DNA of 64,000 bases from an uncultured Saprospiraceae bacterium (GCA_937997635.1 CALLFA010000048.1:36086-100085); one strand, 5' to 3'; positions 26,069 through 35,914 are shown, numbered from the stretch's first letter. A program made the numbers and translations. The notes: generated by a model from the letters alone, not told the origin.

Positions 26069-27628
26069 ATGCCTATCAGTCAAACTGATCAGCTTTTTAA
26101 GCTGATTAAATCTCTTACAAAATCTGAAAAGCGCAATTTTACCATTTATGCAAAGCGCATCAGTAGCTCTGATGAATTGAAATTTATTCAACTGTTTGAG
26201 TTTATTGACAAACAGAAAATACTCAATGATAAGATCATATTGAACGGCATCGCAGACATTGAAAAGTCACAACTGTCCAACCTTAAAAGACATCTCTATA
26301 CTCAAATCATGACTAGCTTACGGATGATTCACATCAAGAAGAATTCATCTATTCAGGTGCGTGAATATTATGACTTTGCCAAAATTCTATATGGTAAAGG
26401 TCTCTACTTACAAAGCTTGAAGATTGTCAAGAAGGCACAAGATCTCGCAAGGAAAAATGGATACGACATCATGTTATTGACCTTGATTGAATTTAGAAAA
26501 TTGATTGAGGCAAGACACATTACGCGGACTGGAGCTTTTGCCAACAACGAACTGACTGCGCTTGCAGATCAAAACATTGACCAGGTGTCTGTCATGATCA
26601 AACTATCCAATCTGCGACTGATGATTCATGGAGAATACATTAAATATGGGCACGTCAAAGATCAACAAGGCTTTCAACGAGTTGAAGAATATTTCTATAA
26701 CCACTTGCCCGAATTCGACGAGGATTCTCTGGGTTTTATTTCAAAATCATATTTATACCAATCTTATGTGTGGTTGTATTACATTCAATTGGATTTCAGT
26801 AGATGTTATGAAGCGGCCGTCAAATGGGTAAACGCCTCTAAAGATTTTCCGCAAGGGATTGATCGTGATCCTGATTTGTTTATGAGAGGTTATCATTACA
26901 TGCTTACTTCAGTGTACAATGTAGCAATGTATAGTGCAGGAAATCATTCCAAGTACTTGACACATTTGGAAGAGATAGAAGCATTTAGAAAGAAAAACTA
27001 CAATCGGTTTAATGATAACTCGAAGATCATTTCATTTATGTATGTGCATCACGGGAGACTAAATAGATATTTCTTAACTGGAGAATTTAAGGAAGGCGTG
27101 AAAGTATTGCCGAGGACGATAAAACGAATAAATCGCTATCGACCAAAACTTGATGACCACAGAATACTTGTCTTTTACTTCAAAATAGCGTGGATGTACT
27201 TTGGGAATAACCAGCCAGATATGACGATCCAATATTTGAATAAGATAACCAATCAACATATCGAAAACCTAAGGGCTGATTTGCAAGGGTATAGTCGTTT
27301 ACTCTTTCTCATGGCGCATTACGACTTAGAGAACTATGATATCATGGATTACGTATATAAACGCGTCAAACGATTTTACGACAATTACCAAGAGAAAAAT
27401 GCCGTACAAGAAAGTGTCTTATTGTTCTTTAAGAAAGTCATCAGTCTGCCCGTCAGTGATCACCAGAAGCATTTAAGCATATTGCAAGCTGAGCTACTCC
27501 GCCTAAAAGATGATCCATTCGAAATCAGACCATTCTTATATTTGAATTTCCCAGCATGGGTAGAAGCCAAACTTTCAAATATACCTATGGCCACAATCAT
27601 CAAACAAAATCTTTTGCAACCGAGCTAA
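26069..27628 (+). CDS. Large helical protein of unknown function
   Basis: A 519-residue, apparently cytoplasmic protein with an ATG at 26069. The N-terminus PISQTDQLFKLIKSLTKSEK recalls DNA-binding-like or regulatory helices of Bacteroidota proteins, and most of the rest alternates amphipathic helices with many Tyr and Asn residues in a TPR-like rhythm (for example EGVKVLPRTIKRINRYRPK). No signal peptide. I do not recognise a function. The stop lies seven bases before lpxH, so the two are probably co-transcribed. Confidence 0.85.
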   Translation: MPISQTDQLFKLIKSLTKSEKRNFTIYAKRISSSDELKFIQLFEFIDKQKILNDKIILNGIADIEKSQLSNLKRHLYTQIMTSLRMIHIKKNSSIQVREYYDFAKILYGKGLYLQSLKIVKKAQDLARKNGYDIMLLTLIEFRKLIEARHITRTGAFANNELTALADQNIDQVSVMIKLSNLRLMIHGEYIKYGHVKDQQGFQRVEEYFYNHLPEFDEDSLGFISKSYLYQSYVWLYYIQLDFSRCYEAAVKWVNASKDFPQGIDRDPDLFMRGYHYMLTSVYNVAMYSAGNHSKYLTHLEEIEAFRKKNYNRFNDNSKIISFMYVHHGRLNRYFLTGEFKEGVKVLPRTIKRINRYRPKLDDHRILVFYFKIAWMYFGNNQPDMTIQYLNKITNQHIENLRADLQGYSRLLFLMAHYDLENYDIMDYVYKRVKRFYDNYQEKNAVQESVLLFFKKVISLPVSDHQKHLSILQAELLRLKDDPFEIRPFLYLNFPAWVEAKLSNIPMATIIKQNLLQPS

Positions 27629-27635
27629 ATTTTTG

Positions 27636-28397
27636 ATGGTATATTTTCTTTCAGATGTACATTTAGGGCTTGACCTGCCGCATGACTCTTCTACAGAACG
27701 AGAAAAACGTATCGTTGCATTTCTTACTGAGTGCTTGGACGATGCTACTGAATTGTACTTACTAGGCGATATTTTTGATTATTGGTTTGAATTTCGAAAT
27801 GGCGAACATCCTAATTATCCAACATTCTTTTCTGTGCTGAAAAAGTATCAAGATAAACACATCCCTGTTTATCAATTTTGCGGCAATCACGACCTTTGGC
27901 TTGGGTCATTCTTGACAGACAACTTCGACATCCAAATCATCAAGCAGCCAATAGAAAAAACAATTCTAGGTAAACGTTTTTATTTGGCTCACGGTGACGG
28001 CGTAGGTAAAGGAGACATTGGCTATAAACTATTGAAAAAGCTATTTACCAGCAAAGTTTCGATGTCATTATACAGCATTTTGCCTTCTAGATTAGGATTT
28101 TCCATAATGAAATTCTTTAGTGATCTCAGCAGAAAAACGCATGGTGACGACTCATTTGATGGTCGAAGTGATAGGCTTTTGGCATTCTGTAATGAGTATT
28201 CCACACAACATGACATTGACTACTACCTGATGGGACACCGGCATGTCTTATTGAGGTTACCAGTACATGATAGTGAATACATCAATCTTGGTGATTGGTT
28301 GACCTATGATTCTTATGCTAGTTTTGATGGCACCACTCTCAAGCTTGTCAGTAATACCAATAAAACGATCGTAACTAGCGAGCGCTTAAACCGTTAA
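27636..28397 (+). CDS. lpxH: UDP-2,3-diacylglucosamine diphosphatase
   Basis: A 253-residue calcineurin-fold phosphoesterase that makes lipid X in lipid A synthesis. The ATG at 27636 gives the canonical start MVYFLSDVHLG. Metal motifs follow in order: SDVHLG, GDIFDYWFEF, GNHDLW, AHGDG and MGHRH. Length and motif order are those of LpxH rather than LpxI. It ends 12 bases inside the convergent frr gene. Confidence 0.95.
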   Translation: MVYFLSDVHLGLDLPHDSSTEREKRIVAFLTECLDDATELYLLGDIFDYWFEFRNGEHPNYPTFFSVLKKYQDKHIPVYQFCGNHDLWLGSFLTDNFDIQIIKQPIEKTILGKRFYLAHGDGVGKGDIGYKLLKKLFTSKVSMSLYSILPSRLGFSIMKFFSDLSRKTHGDDSFDGRSDRLLAFCNEYSTQHDIDYYLMGHRHVLLRLPVHDSEYINLGDWLTYDSYASFDGTTLKLVSNTNKTIVTSERLNR

Positions 28398-28949
28398 GAT
28401 GTCTTTCTCTTTGGCTGAGAATATTTCCTCTATCTGACCAGAAAAACTTTTGACCATGGCATCTACTTCTCCTTCTCTTGTTTTACCAGCATCTTCTGGA
28501 TAGCCATCTTTCACTTCCTTCTTAATGACATCCATCAATTTTTGTCTAGCGTTTCTCAGTCCGATTTTAGAATCTTCAACAGCTGACTTGGCTTGTTTTA
28601 CCAAATCTTTACGTCTTTCTTCTGTTAATGGTGGAATGACTATTCTGACAAATTCGCCATCATTCATTGGCGTAAGACCCAAATTAGCAGCAAAAATGGC
28701 TTGTTCAATATCGCCCAATAACGATTTTTCCCAAGGCTGAATAGCAATTGTTTTTGAATCAGGTGTACTGACATTTGCAACTTGTGCTAGTGGTGTCGGC
28801 GTACCGTAATAGTCAACTTTGATTCCACTCAACATATTGGGGCTTGCTTTACCTGCGCGTATCTTCAACAACTCCTCTTGCAAGTGATCTAAAGACTTCT
28901 GCATCAGTTGTTTTCCGGCTGCAGACAAATTATCAATGCTAATTTCCAT
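28386..28949 (-). CDS. frr: Ribosome recycling factor
   Basis: A 187-residue two-domain protein that releases ribosomes after termination together with EF-G. Domain I helices contain EELLKIRAGKASPNML, and the later KQAKSAVEDSKIGLRNARQ segment is the conserved third helix. Domain II is inserted at about 30-105 (VDYYGTPTPLAQVANV). The stop overlaps the lpxH 3' end on the other strand by 12 bases, with no room for a conventional terminator between them. Confidence 0.97.
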   Translation of the reverse strand: MEISIDNLSAAGKQLMQKSLDHLQEELLKIRAGKASPNMLSGIKVDYYGTPTPLAQVANVSTPDSKTIAIQPWEKSLLGDIEQAIFAANLGLTPMNDGEFVRIVIPPLTEERRKDLVKQAKSAVEDSKIGLRNARQKLMDVIKKEVKDGYPEDAGKTREGEVDAMVKSFSGQIEEIFSAKEKDILTV

Positions 28950-28979
28950 ATTGTTTCGTTTAAAATTGATTCAATAAAC

Positions 28980-29010
28980 TTAGGGCTTCGCACATCGTAC
29001 AAAGCCCTAA
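28980..29010 (-). terminator. Terminator-like hairpin between two minus-strand genes
   Basis: TTAGGGCTT pairs with AAGCCCTAA across a 12-13 base loop. It sits between the metallopeptidase stop and frr start. The following T-run is weak, so it may only attenuate. Confidence 0.45.
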
Positions 29011-29033
29011 ATTACTATTTCTACTTGTTTTTT

Positions 29034-29735
29034 CTAGTCTTGAGAACCTAACATTCTCATCAAAAAGTACAAGAACATGACTAATGCACCTAAAGCAGAT
29101 GCGACATAGGTCATTGCTGCCCACCATAACGCATCTTTTGCGCCGTCGTATTCTGCACCGTGGGTCGTTCCTGTATCGTCCAGCCAATTGAGCGCTCTTC
29201 TACTTGCATCAAACTCAACAGGTAAGGTTACTAATGAGAATAATGCAGTTGCTCCGAAGGTTGCTACCAGCGCGAGCATCAACATATTACCTAAAGCTCC
29301 ACCACCTGCAAACATCCCAAACATCATCCCATAAAACAGAAACTGCTGTGCTTTTGTTGAAAATTGAACAACTGGCACTAAAGCAGATCTTGTTTGCAAC
29401 ATGGAGTAAGCTTCTGCATGTTGCACAGCATGTCCACATTCGTGTGCCGATACTGCTGCTGCTGCTACGTGTCTACCTTGATATACTTCAGGCGACAATG
29501 CGATTGTTTTCGTTTTTGGATTGTAATGATCAGTTAAAGAACCTTGTCCTTGTACAACCTTTACGTCACTTATTCCATAATGAGAAAGCATATCGACAGC
29601 GATTTCTGCACCTGACTTTCCACTGCTGTTTCCCATCTGGCTGTAATATTTGAATTTCGACTTTAGTCTACTGCTGATTAGCCACCCAACGAGAGTCACA
29701 ATTCCAACAATTACCATGTATCCCATTCCTATCAT
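29034..29735 (-). CDS. YugP-like membrane zinc metallopeptidase
   Basis: A 233-residue membrane protein of the neutral zinc metallopeptidase family. One membrane segment at residues 1-20, a cytoplasmic or extracytoplasmic domain with the zinc motif HECGHAVQH at about 112-120, and two to three helices in the C-terminal half (LFYGMMFGMFAGGGAL; ALGALVMFLYFL). It is in line with serS upstream (27 bases) and frr downstream. The substrate is unknown. Confidence 0.88.
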   Translation of the reverse strand: MIGMGYMVIVGIVTLVGWLISSRLKSKFKYYSQMGNSSGKSGAEIAVDMLSHYGISDVKVVQGQGSLTDHYNPKTKTIALSPEVYQGRHVAAAAVSAHECGHAVQHAEAYSMLQTRSALVPVVQFSTKAQQFLFYGMMFGMFAGGGALGNMLMLALVATFGATALFSLVTLPVEFDASRRALNWLDDTGTTHGAEYDGAKDALWWAAMTYVASALGALVMFLYFLMRMLGSQD

Positions 29736-29761
29736 GATGAATATATTTTAAGAGTTAATAT

Positions 29762-31042
29762 TTAATTTATGATATCAAATCTAGTGTACGGTATTAAGAC
29801 TTTAGGAATCCGTATTCCGTCACTTGATTGATTGTTTTCGAGAATAGCGGCCATTACTCTGGCAAGACCAAATGCACTTCCATTGAGTGAATGCGCCAAT
29901 CTCATTTTACCATTTTCGTCCTTAAATCTGCACTTTAGCCTATTTGTCTGGAACGTTTCAAAGTTGGATACGGAGCTGACTTCGAGCCATCTTTGCTGCG
30001 CAAGTGAAAACACTTCCAAGTCAAAAGTTAGCGCTGAAGTAAAACTAACGTCTCCACCACATAAACGTAGAATTCGGTATGGGAGTTCCAGATTTTCTAA
30101 CAATCCAGAAACCATCGAAACCATTTTGTTGAGCGTATCATATGATTTGTCAGGATGAGTAATTTGTACAATCTCTACCTTGTCAAACTGATGCACACGA
30201 TTGAGTCCTTTAACATCTGCACCATAAGAACCAGCCTCACGTCTAAAACAAGGTGTATAGCCAGTCATTTTGATGGGAAAGTCCTCGTCTTTTACAATAA
30301 CATCTCTGTATAAGTTCGTAATTGGCACTTCAGCTGTCGGTATTAAATACAGATTATCTGCAGTCGCATGGTACATTTGACCTTCCTTGTCAGGTAGTTG
30401 TCCAGTGGCACGAGCCGTATCTTCATTTACCAGCAGCGGCGGTATAATCTCAAGATACCCTTGATCCGTGACTTGATCTAGTAAATAACTGATCAGGGCT
30501 CGCTGAAGTCTGGCGCCTTTACCTTTAAAGACCGGAAATCCTGAACCAGCAATCTTTGCGCCTGCTGCCATATCGAGAATATCGTATTTCTCTGCAAGGT
30601 CCCAATGAGCTAGATCTACGCCTTCGGGCTTATCTAGATTAGATTCACACGGTTTATATACCTCATTATCCTCCTCTCCTTTACCAGCAGGAACTGTCGG
30701 GTGTACGATATTTGGCAATTGTAACAACAGTTCCTCAAGATGAGCTATAGCCTGATTCATTTGGTCAGTAAGCTGTTGGCTTTTCTCTTTGATCTCCGAA
30801 ACTTCGGTTTTGAGTTGATTTGCCTCCTCAGCTTTACCAGACTTATACAACTCGCCTATTTGTTTAGAACGAGAATTAATGCCTGCTAATAGCTCATCAA
30901 GGGCAGTTTGAGATTGTTTTCTCGAATCATCTGTAGACAATACCTGATCGATTAATGAGAGCTGATCATCTGTCCAATTCCTGATTTTTAAAGACCTGAC
31001 TACCTCTTCTCTGTTTTCTCTAATAAATTGCGTCCTAAGCAT
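29762..31042 (-). CDS. serS: Seryl-tRNA synthetase
   Basis: A 426-residue class II synthetase. N-terminal antiparallel coiled coil for tRNA binding at about 25-105 (KQIGELYKSGKAEEANQLKT). Class II motif 2 is in TPCFRREAGSYGADVKG and motif 3 in NGSAFGLARVMAAILEN; the serine pocket TAEVPITN is present. Ends NQSSDGIRIPKVLIPY, as usual. It charges tRNA-Ser and is the first gene of a minus-strand run with the YugP-like peptidase and frr. Confidence 0.97.
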   Translation of the reverse strand: MLRTQFIRENREEVVRSLKIRNWTDDQLSLIDQVLSTDDSRKQSQTALDELLAGINSRSKQIGELYKSGKAEEANQLKTEVSEIKEKSQQLTDQMNQAIAHLEELLLQLPNIVHPTVPAGKGEEDNEVYKPCESNLDKPEGVDLAHWDLAEKYDILDMAAGAKIAGSGFPVFKGKGARLQRALISYLLDQVTDQGYLEIIPPLLVNEDTARATGQLPDKEGQMYHATADNLYLIPTAEVPITNLYRDVIVKDEDFPIKMTGYTPCFRREAGSYGADVKGLNRVHQFDKVEIVQITHPDKSYDTLNKMVSMVSGLLENLELPYRILRLCGGDVSFTSALTFDLEVFSLAQQRWLEVSSVSNFETFQTNRLKCRFKDENGKMRLAHSLNGSAFGLARVMAAILENNQSSDGIRIPKVLIPYTRFDIIN

Positions 31043-31207
31043 TTAACTATTTTTTGCAAAAATATACTTTTAAAATTCAATAAAATAACATAATATTGCG
31101 CCATCAAAGCACATCCATAAAGCTTTCATTTCTGAAAGTTTTCCCTTGCTTAACATATTAATACTATTTATTAACACAATACCAGAATACTTTCCTAAAC
31201 ACTTATC

Positions 31208-32854
31208 ATGTACGATATTCTTCAATTAAATGATATGCTTGTTCCAGAACTTAGGGATATAGCAGAACAACTTGGCCTTAAATCCTACAAAAGACTTAGC
31301 AAACAAGAACTCGTTTACAAAATCTTGGATGAACAAGCTATTGGCGGTAAAGACGAATCCAAATCTAATGGAGCTGTTAAAAAAGCAGAACCCAAAAAAG
31401 CGGAAAAAGCTAAACCAAAGCCCAAACCAAAAAGAAAAAGAGTCGTTACTGAAAAAGCCGAAGAAGTGAAAGCTGAACCTAAAGAGGAGGAGGTTGTAGA
31501 AGACGCTAAAGTCGAAGAACCAGTTGCTGAAGAAGCTAAAGAAGAAGCGAAAAAACCAGAAAGACAAGCTAGGCAGCAAAAACAACAAGGTTCTGAGGCA
31601 AAAGAATCTAATGCTAATGGTAAATCGAGTCAAGAAGGCGGTAAATCAGACAGAAATCAAAGACACGACAACAATAGAAATCAACGTCATAATCAGCGAA
31701 AAGAGGAACGTAAAAGTTCATTCAACATTGATTTAGACGGTATCATAGAAGGATCAGGAATTTTAGAAATGATGCCAGATGGCTTCGGTTTCTTAAGATC
31801 ATCTGATTACAATTATCTAACTTCTCCAGATGACATCTATGTCTCTCCTTCTCAAATAAAGCTATTTGGACTTAAAACTGGAGATACCGTACAAGGTGCA
31901 GTAAGACCGCCAAAAGATGGAGAGAAGTATTTTGCACTCTTACGAGTATCCAAAATAAATGGTTTGGAGCCTTCTCAAATAAGAAATAGAGTTCCATTCA
32001 AATACTTAGAGCCAGTCTTTCCAAATGAGAAATTTAGCTTGGCGACACATCCTCTTGGTAAGGATATTGGTAATCGTATGATTGACCTGTTTTCTCCTAT
32101 TGGAAAAGGACAAAGAGGTTTGATTGTGGCACAGCCAAAAACAGGTAAGACTTTCTTATTGAAGGATGTTGCCAATGCGATCGCAACCAATCACCCAGAA
32201 ACTTACTTACTTGTGTTGTTAATCGATGAGAGGCCAGAAGAGGTGACAGATATGAAGAGAAGTGTAAAGGCTGAGGTTATCGCATCTACGTTTGATGAGC
32301 CTGCTGATAATCACGTTAGAGTCGCAAACATTGTCATAGAAAAAGCAAAACGATTGGTCGAATGTGGACATGATGTCTGTATTCTACTCGATTCTATAAC
32401 TAGACTTGCAAGAGCGTATAATACTGTTGCGCCGTCAAGCGGAAAAGTACTTTCTGGTGGTGTAGAAGCAAATGCGCTACAAAAGCCTAAGAAATTCTTT
32501 GGAGCAGCGAGAAACATTGAAGATGGAGGTTCGTTAACCATTTTGGCAACCGCTCTTACAGAAACTGGATCTAAGATGGATGATGTCATCTTTGAGGAAT
32601 TCAAGGGTACAGGTAACATGGAACTTCAATTAGACAGATCACTGTCCAACAAGCGAATCTACCCTGCTATTGATCTAACTAAATCTAGTACGAGACGAGA
32701 AGACTTGTTGTTAAATGAAGGAATATTATCTAGAATGCATGTGCTGAGAAAGCATCTTGCGGATATGAAGCCAGATGAGGCCATGAATTTCTTGAGATCA
32801 CAGATCAATGGCACTCAAAACAATGAGGAGTTTTTAGTAACAATGAATAGCTAA
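31208..32854 (+). CDS. rho: Transcription termination factor Rho
   Basis: A 548-residue hexameric RNA helicase. An N-terminal Rho_N helix domain ([17 protein letters not shown], about 5-40) is separated from the cold-shock-like RNA-binding domain (about 165-245) by a long disordered insertion rich in Lys, Glu, Ala, Asn and Gln (about 50-165). The motor has Walker [10 protein letters not shown], Walker [14 protein letters not shown] and the Q-loop [11 protein letters not shown]. The long insertion is typical of Bacteroidota Rho and is linked in other phyla to altered RNA binding. Divergent from serS. Confidence 0.97.
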   Translation: MYDILQLNDMLVPELRDIAEQLGLKSYKRLSKQELVYKILDEQAIGGKDESKSNGAVKKAEPKKAEKAKPKPKPKRKRVVTEKAEEVKAEPKEEEVVEDAKVEEPVAEEAKEEAKKPERQARQQKQQGSEAKESNANGKSSQEGGKSDRNQRHDNNRNQRHNQRKEERKSSFNIDLDGIIEGSGILEMMPDGFGFLRSSDYNYLTSPDDIYVSPSQIKLFGLKTGDTVQGAVRPPKDGEKYFALLRVSKINGLEPSQIRNRVPFKYLEPVFPNEKFSLATHPLGKDIGNRMIDLFSPIGKGQRGLIVAQPKTGKTFLLKDVANAIATNHPETYLLVLLIDERPEEVTDMKRSVKAEVIASTFDEPADNHVRVANIVIEKAKRLVECGHDVCILLDSITRLARAYNTVAPSSGKVLSGGVEANALQKPKKFFGAARNIEDGGSLTILATALTETGSKMDDVIFEEFKGTGNMELQLDRSLSNKRIYPAIDLTKSSTRREDLLLNEGILSRMHVLRKHLADMKPDEAMNFLRSQINGTQNNEEFLVTMNS

Positions 32855-32899
32855 AACAATTAGTCCTCGATTCAATAGGAAAAATTAAACAGATACCGT

Positions 32900-32907
32900 A
32901 CATTTGC
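32900..32907 (+). promoter_or_regulatory. Candidate -7 element of rpmH-rnpA
   Basis: TACATTTG fits TAnnTTTG and is followed by GC, placing the start about 30 bases before the rpmH ATG. The -33 element is weak. Confidence 0.45.
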
Positions 32908-32940
32908 GCCCCTTTTAGGTAGTACTAAATAAGAGAGACT

Positions 32941-33096
32941 ATGAAACGCACATATCAACCTTCAAGACGAAAAAGATCAAACAAACACGGGTTTAGATCT
33001 CGTATGGCCTCTAAAAACGGCCGTAAAGTTCTCGCAAGAAGAAGAGCCAAAGGTAGGCTAAAGCTATCTGTCTCTGACGAGCGCGGAGCTAAGTAA
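32941..33096 (+). CDS. rpmH: Ribosomal protein bL34
   Basis: A 51-residue, very basic ribosomal protein: [20 protein letters not shown] followed by [18 protein letters not shown], the near-invariant L34 sequence. It is a structural part of the large ribosomal subunit. It lies 35 bases before rnpA, the conserved rpmH-rnpA pair. It has a C-terminal extension of about seven residues (SVSDERGAK) compared with E. coli. Confidence 0.98.
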   Translation: MKRTYQPSRRKRSNKHGFRSRMASKNGRKVLARRRAKGRLKLSVSDERGAK

Positions 33097-33130
33097 TTCA
33101 AACAGGCTCATAAAATGCCATGATAAAACT

Positions 33131-33529
33131 ATGGCAAGATTTTCACTCAGCAAACAAGAGAGAATAAAGAGTAATCAATTAACTACTTCTTTATTTCAAG
33201 AAGGTAGAAGCCTTTTCAAACATCCTTTCACTGTAAAATACCAGTTGATTGACAATCGTGGTAGCACACATAAATTCGCTGCTAGTGTCCCAAAACGAAA
33301 TTTTAAAAAAGCGGTAGACAGGAACCACATCAAACGTTTGATCCGTGAAGCATACAGACTCAATAAACCACTACTACCATTACAACATCTCAAAACCGAA
33401 GGCAAGACTCTTGTTGTCATGTTTATCTATATAGGCAAACAAAAAATTGAATTTTCTCAGATTGAAAAAGCAATGAAATACCTTCTCAACCATCTGAAAA
33501 ATGAGATATGCCAAGAAGACAAAACGTAA
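33131..33529 (+). CDS. rnpA: Ribonuclease P protein component
   Basis: A 132-residue basic protein that binds RNase P RNA and helps mature tRNA 5' ends. The central RNR-type motif RNHIKRLIREAYR and the preceding FAASVPKRNFKKAV strand are intact. It starts MARFSLSKQERIKS, a normal family N-terminus. No yidD or yidC follows, unlike the classic order, and dnaA is not nearby. Confidence 0.95.
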   Translation: MARFSLSKQERIKSNQLTTSLFQEGRSLFKHPFTVKYQLIDNRGSTHKFAASVPKRNFKKAVDRNHIKRLIREAYRLNKPLLPLQHLKTEGKTLVVMFIYIGKQKIEFSQIEKAMKYLLNHLKNEICQEDKT

Positions 33530-33632
33530 TGTTAAATTTTAATCATATTTAGTCAGTTGGAATATGTCCCATTCGGCGAATTCAACGTCTAAAGAATGAT
33601 TACAAACGAATCTAAACTCATAATATATACTA

Positions 33633-34925
33633 ATGAACCTATTTGAAACATTAAAAACGAAATACGGAAACAGTCTTGCGGTCCACACAGCAGATTTTTT
33701 TGATGAAGAGCAAACCAATACAGGAAAGGCTGTAGGTGGTTCTTTTGCTGCAATTCTAGCAGGCATGATCCAGAAAGTCTCTTACGAAAAAGGTGCTAAG
33801 GATTTATATAAAGCTGTTAAATCTCATGATGGTAGAGAGTATGACATTGAAAATATTTTTACCCGAAGCCCTCAAACTGTCAATGGCCTTGTCAATAGAG
33901 GAAATCACTTCTTACCTAGTATCTATCCGGGTAAATTAAGAGAAGCTACAAATAGTGTGGCTGCAGAAAGTGGCGTCACAAAGTTGACTTCATCCAAATT
34001 GATGAGGATTAATGCCCCTTTGATTTTAGATTCATTATCAAAACATGTCAAAGAAAACAACCTGGACATCAACGGTCTAAAGTCATTTTTAGAAGGTCAA
34101 AAATCATCCATAGAATCAGTATTACCCAATGATTTTATTGAAAAGAGTGAGTTGTCCGCATTTGGCTGGGTGAAGAAAGAGAAGGTTGTCGAAGAGAAAC
34201 CAGTAAAAGTCAAGAAAGAAAAAGTTATTAAAGAGCCGAAGGTCACAGAAAAGAAAATGGCAGTTAAAGAAGAAATTGCCCCTATCGTTGACGCATCTTC
34301 CTCTTCAGGGATTAGCTTCTGGAAATGGCTGCTTCCTCTTTTAGCAATCCTTGCACTTATTTGGTTTATACTCTCACGTACTGCATGTAGCGGTGCACCA
34401 GACCGTATTGCAAGCACAGTAACTACACCAGTGGAGAAAGTAGCAGAAGTGGTTAAAGAAAAAACAGAAAATGTTCTAGGTGCTGTTAATGACACAGCAT
34501 TGAACGCACTTAACAGCATTACATTTGCAGTAGGATCTGTGGGTGATCAAATGATGAACTTCATTAAAGGAGGTGCCAAAGGAGACAGTAGATTTAGATT
34601 CAATAATTTGAATTTTGCCTCTGGTTCGGCTGTTATTGATGCCGCATCACAAGTAGAAGTTGACAACTTAGCAGCAATCTTAAACGCATACACAGATGTT
34701 AAAGTGAACATCGAAGGCTTTACCGATAGCCAAGGAAATCCAGATTCAAATCAAGCGTTATCTCAACGAAGAGCTGATGCAGTTGTACAGAAATTGATAG
34801 ATGCAGGTATCGCTAATGACAGAATTACATCGACAGGTTTTGGAGCTGCAAACCCAGTTGCCGATAATGGTACTGCAGAAGGAAGAGCTCAGAATAGAAG
34901 AATTGAAGTTGTTATAGCGAAGTAA
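33633..34925 (+). CDS. DUF937 - membrane helix - OmpA-domain fusion protein
   Basis: A 430-residue protein with three parts. Residues 1-165 match the DUF937 family (NTGKAVGGSFAAILAGMI). Residues 170-225 are a Lys/Glu/Val-rich linker. One membrane helix lies at about 230-248 (FWKWLLPLLAILALIWFIL), and residues about 315-430 form an OmpA-like peptidoglycan-binding domain (LNFASGSAVID, VNIEGFTDSQGNPDSNQAL, LSQRRADAV, RAQNRRIEV). The order puts DUF937 in the cytoplasm and OmpA in the periplasm, linking the cell interior to the wall. Function unknown. Confidence 0.88.
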   Translation: MNLFETLKTKYGNSLAVHTADFFDEEQTNTGKAVGGSFAAILAGMIQKVSYEKGAKDLYKAVKSHDGREYDIENIFTRSPQTVNGLVNRGNHFLPSIYPGKLREATNSVAAESGVTKLTSSKLMRINAPLILDSLSKHVKENNLDINGLKSFLEGQKSSIESVLPNDFIEKSELSAFGWVKKEKVVEEKPVKVKKEKVIKEPKVTEKKMAVKEEIAPIVDASSSSGISFWKWLLPLLAILALIWFILSRTACSGAPDRIASTVTTPVEKVAEVVKEKTENVLGAVNDTALNALNSITFAVGSVGDQMMNFIKGGAKGDSRFRFNNLNFASGSAVIDAASQVEVDNLAAILNAYTDVKVNIEGFTDSQGNPDSNQALSQRRADAVVQKLIDAGIANDRITSTGFGAANPVADNGTAEGRAQNRRIEVVIAK

Positions 34926-34952
34926 TAAAGAAATAGATAATATGGTTTTTTA

Positions 34953-34986
34953 AGCAGGATGCCTTTAGTGGTATTCTGCTTTTTTT
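34953..34986 (+). terminator. Intrinsic terminator
   Basis: AGCAGGATGCC, loop TTTAGT, GGTATTCTGCT, then six or more T. The 11-bp stem has two G-T(U) pairs. It ends the DUF937-OmpA gene. Confidence 0.85.
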
Positions 34987-35015
34987 TACGAAAAAGCTGA
35001 AACGTGTAAGGCTAT

Positions 35016-35159
35016 GGCGAGACGTGTTAGGCTTAGGCTGAAGCGGGACGTGGTAGGCTTAGGCTGAGGCGGGACGTGGTAGGTTAAGGCTGAGGCGAGA
35101 CGTGTTAAGTAAGCTAAGGCTGGGGCGAGACGTGTTAGGCTAAGGCTGAGGCGAGACGC
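35016..35159. repeat. 26-bp GC-rich tandem repeat
   Basis: Units start at 35016, 35042, 35068, 35094 (30 bp, with a 4-base insertion) and 35124, with a partial unit at 35150. The consensus is GCGAGACGTGTTAGGCTAAG plus GCTGAG. It is markedly richer in G than the surroundings and ends 14 bases from the YgjP-like gene's stop. Confidence 0.95.
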
Positions 35160-35173
35160 CTACAGCCACGGGA

Positions 35174-35914
35174 TCAAATTTTACACAGATGACTATTCTC
35201 CTTCAACCACTTTTCTTTTTGCTTATAATCAGGCATCACATCTCTGACTAATTTCCAAAATCTTGGTGAATGATTGAGTTCTTCTAAATGTGCCAATTCG
35301 TGGATGAAAACATAATCTTGCACTTCTTTGGGCGCACATAAGAGACGTGTAGAAATATTGATGTTCGAACTGGAAGAGCAGCTGCCCCAATTGCTTGTGT
35401 TGTACTTTAATTTGACTTGCTTGATCGGTTTTTGAAAGTACTTGTCGTTTAATTCGAGTATTCTTTCAGCGACTGCTGGTGTCTGATCTAAAGCAATTAA
35501 TCGTCTTATTAATTTCGTTATAACCTGTTGTTTGCCATCCGCTGACATTTCTGTATTCAACTTAATCAAAAGGATATCATCTCCAACTAATTTACCAGAA
35601 TTGGTTTTTCTAACTTCTTCTTTCAGTCTGAGAACATAAGATTTCTCTGCTATATGGACTAAGTCACCGTCCTCATATCCGGCTAAGTAGTAGTGGTCTA
35701 AAACGTTTGGATTCTTGATAAGCTGTTTTCGCACCCACTCTTTTGCCCATTCTACATGTTCGATTAAGAGTGCCTTTGTAATTACTAAAGGCACTCTTAA
35801 GATCAAACTTTTCTTTCCAATGGAAATTCGAATAGAACTTCTTCGTTCTTTGTACACGTCAAGAGGAATGTCTTTTCCCTCTATCTTGAGTATGAGCCTT
35901 CCGGCCTTAGGCAT
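35174..35914 (-). CDS. YgjP-like (DUF45) metallopeptidase
   Basis: A 246-residue soluble protein of the DUF45/WLM group. The zinc motif HELAHLEELNHSPRFW is near residue 205-220 and the upstream GSCSSSSNINISTRLL strand is diagnostic. Family members are related to SprT/WLM-type peptidases; activity here is not proven. The start overlaps the stop of serC by eight bases, so the two are translationally coupled. Confidence 0.9.
   Translation of the reverse strand: MPKAGRLILKIEGKDIPLDVYKERRSSIRISIGKKSLILRVPLVITKALLIEHVEWAKEWVRKQLIKNPNVLDHYYLAGYEDGDLVHIAEKSYVLRLKEEVRKTNSGKLVGDDILLIKLNTEMSADGKQQVITKLIRRLIALDQTPAVAERILELNDKYFQKPIKQVKLKYNTSNWGSCSSSSNINISTRLLCAPKEVQDYVFIHELAHLEELNHSPRFWKLVRDVMPDYKQKEKWLKENSHLCKI

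Noticed and set aside
29204..29653. 149-codon plus-strand frame opposite the YugP-like peptidase
   Set aside because: Leu/Gln-rich shadow of the opposite strand gene, which has a proper zinc motif and start.
31226..31633. 135-codon antisense frame over rho
   Set aside because: It mirrors the Lys/Glu-rich insertion of Rho as a Phe/Ser-rich antisense; no start context or homology.
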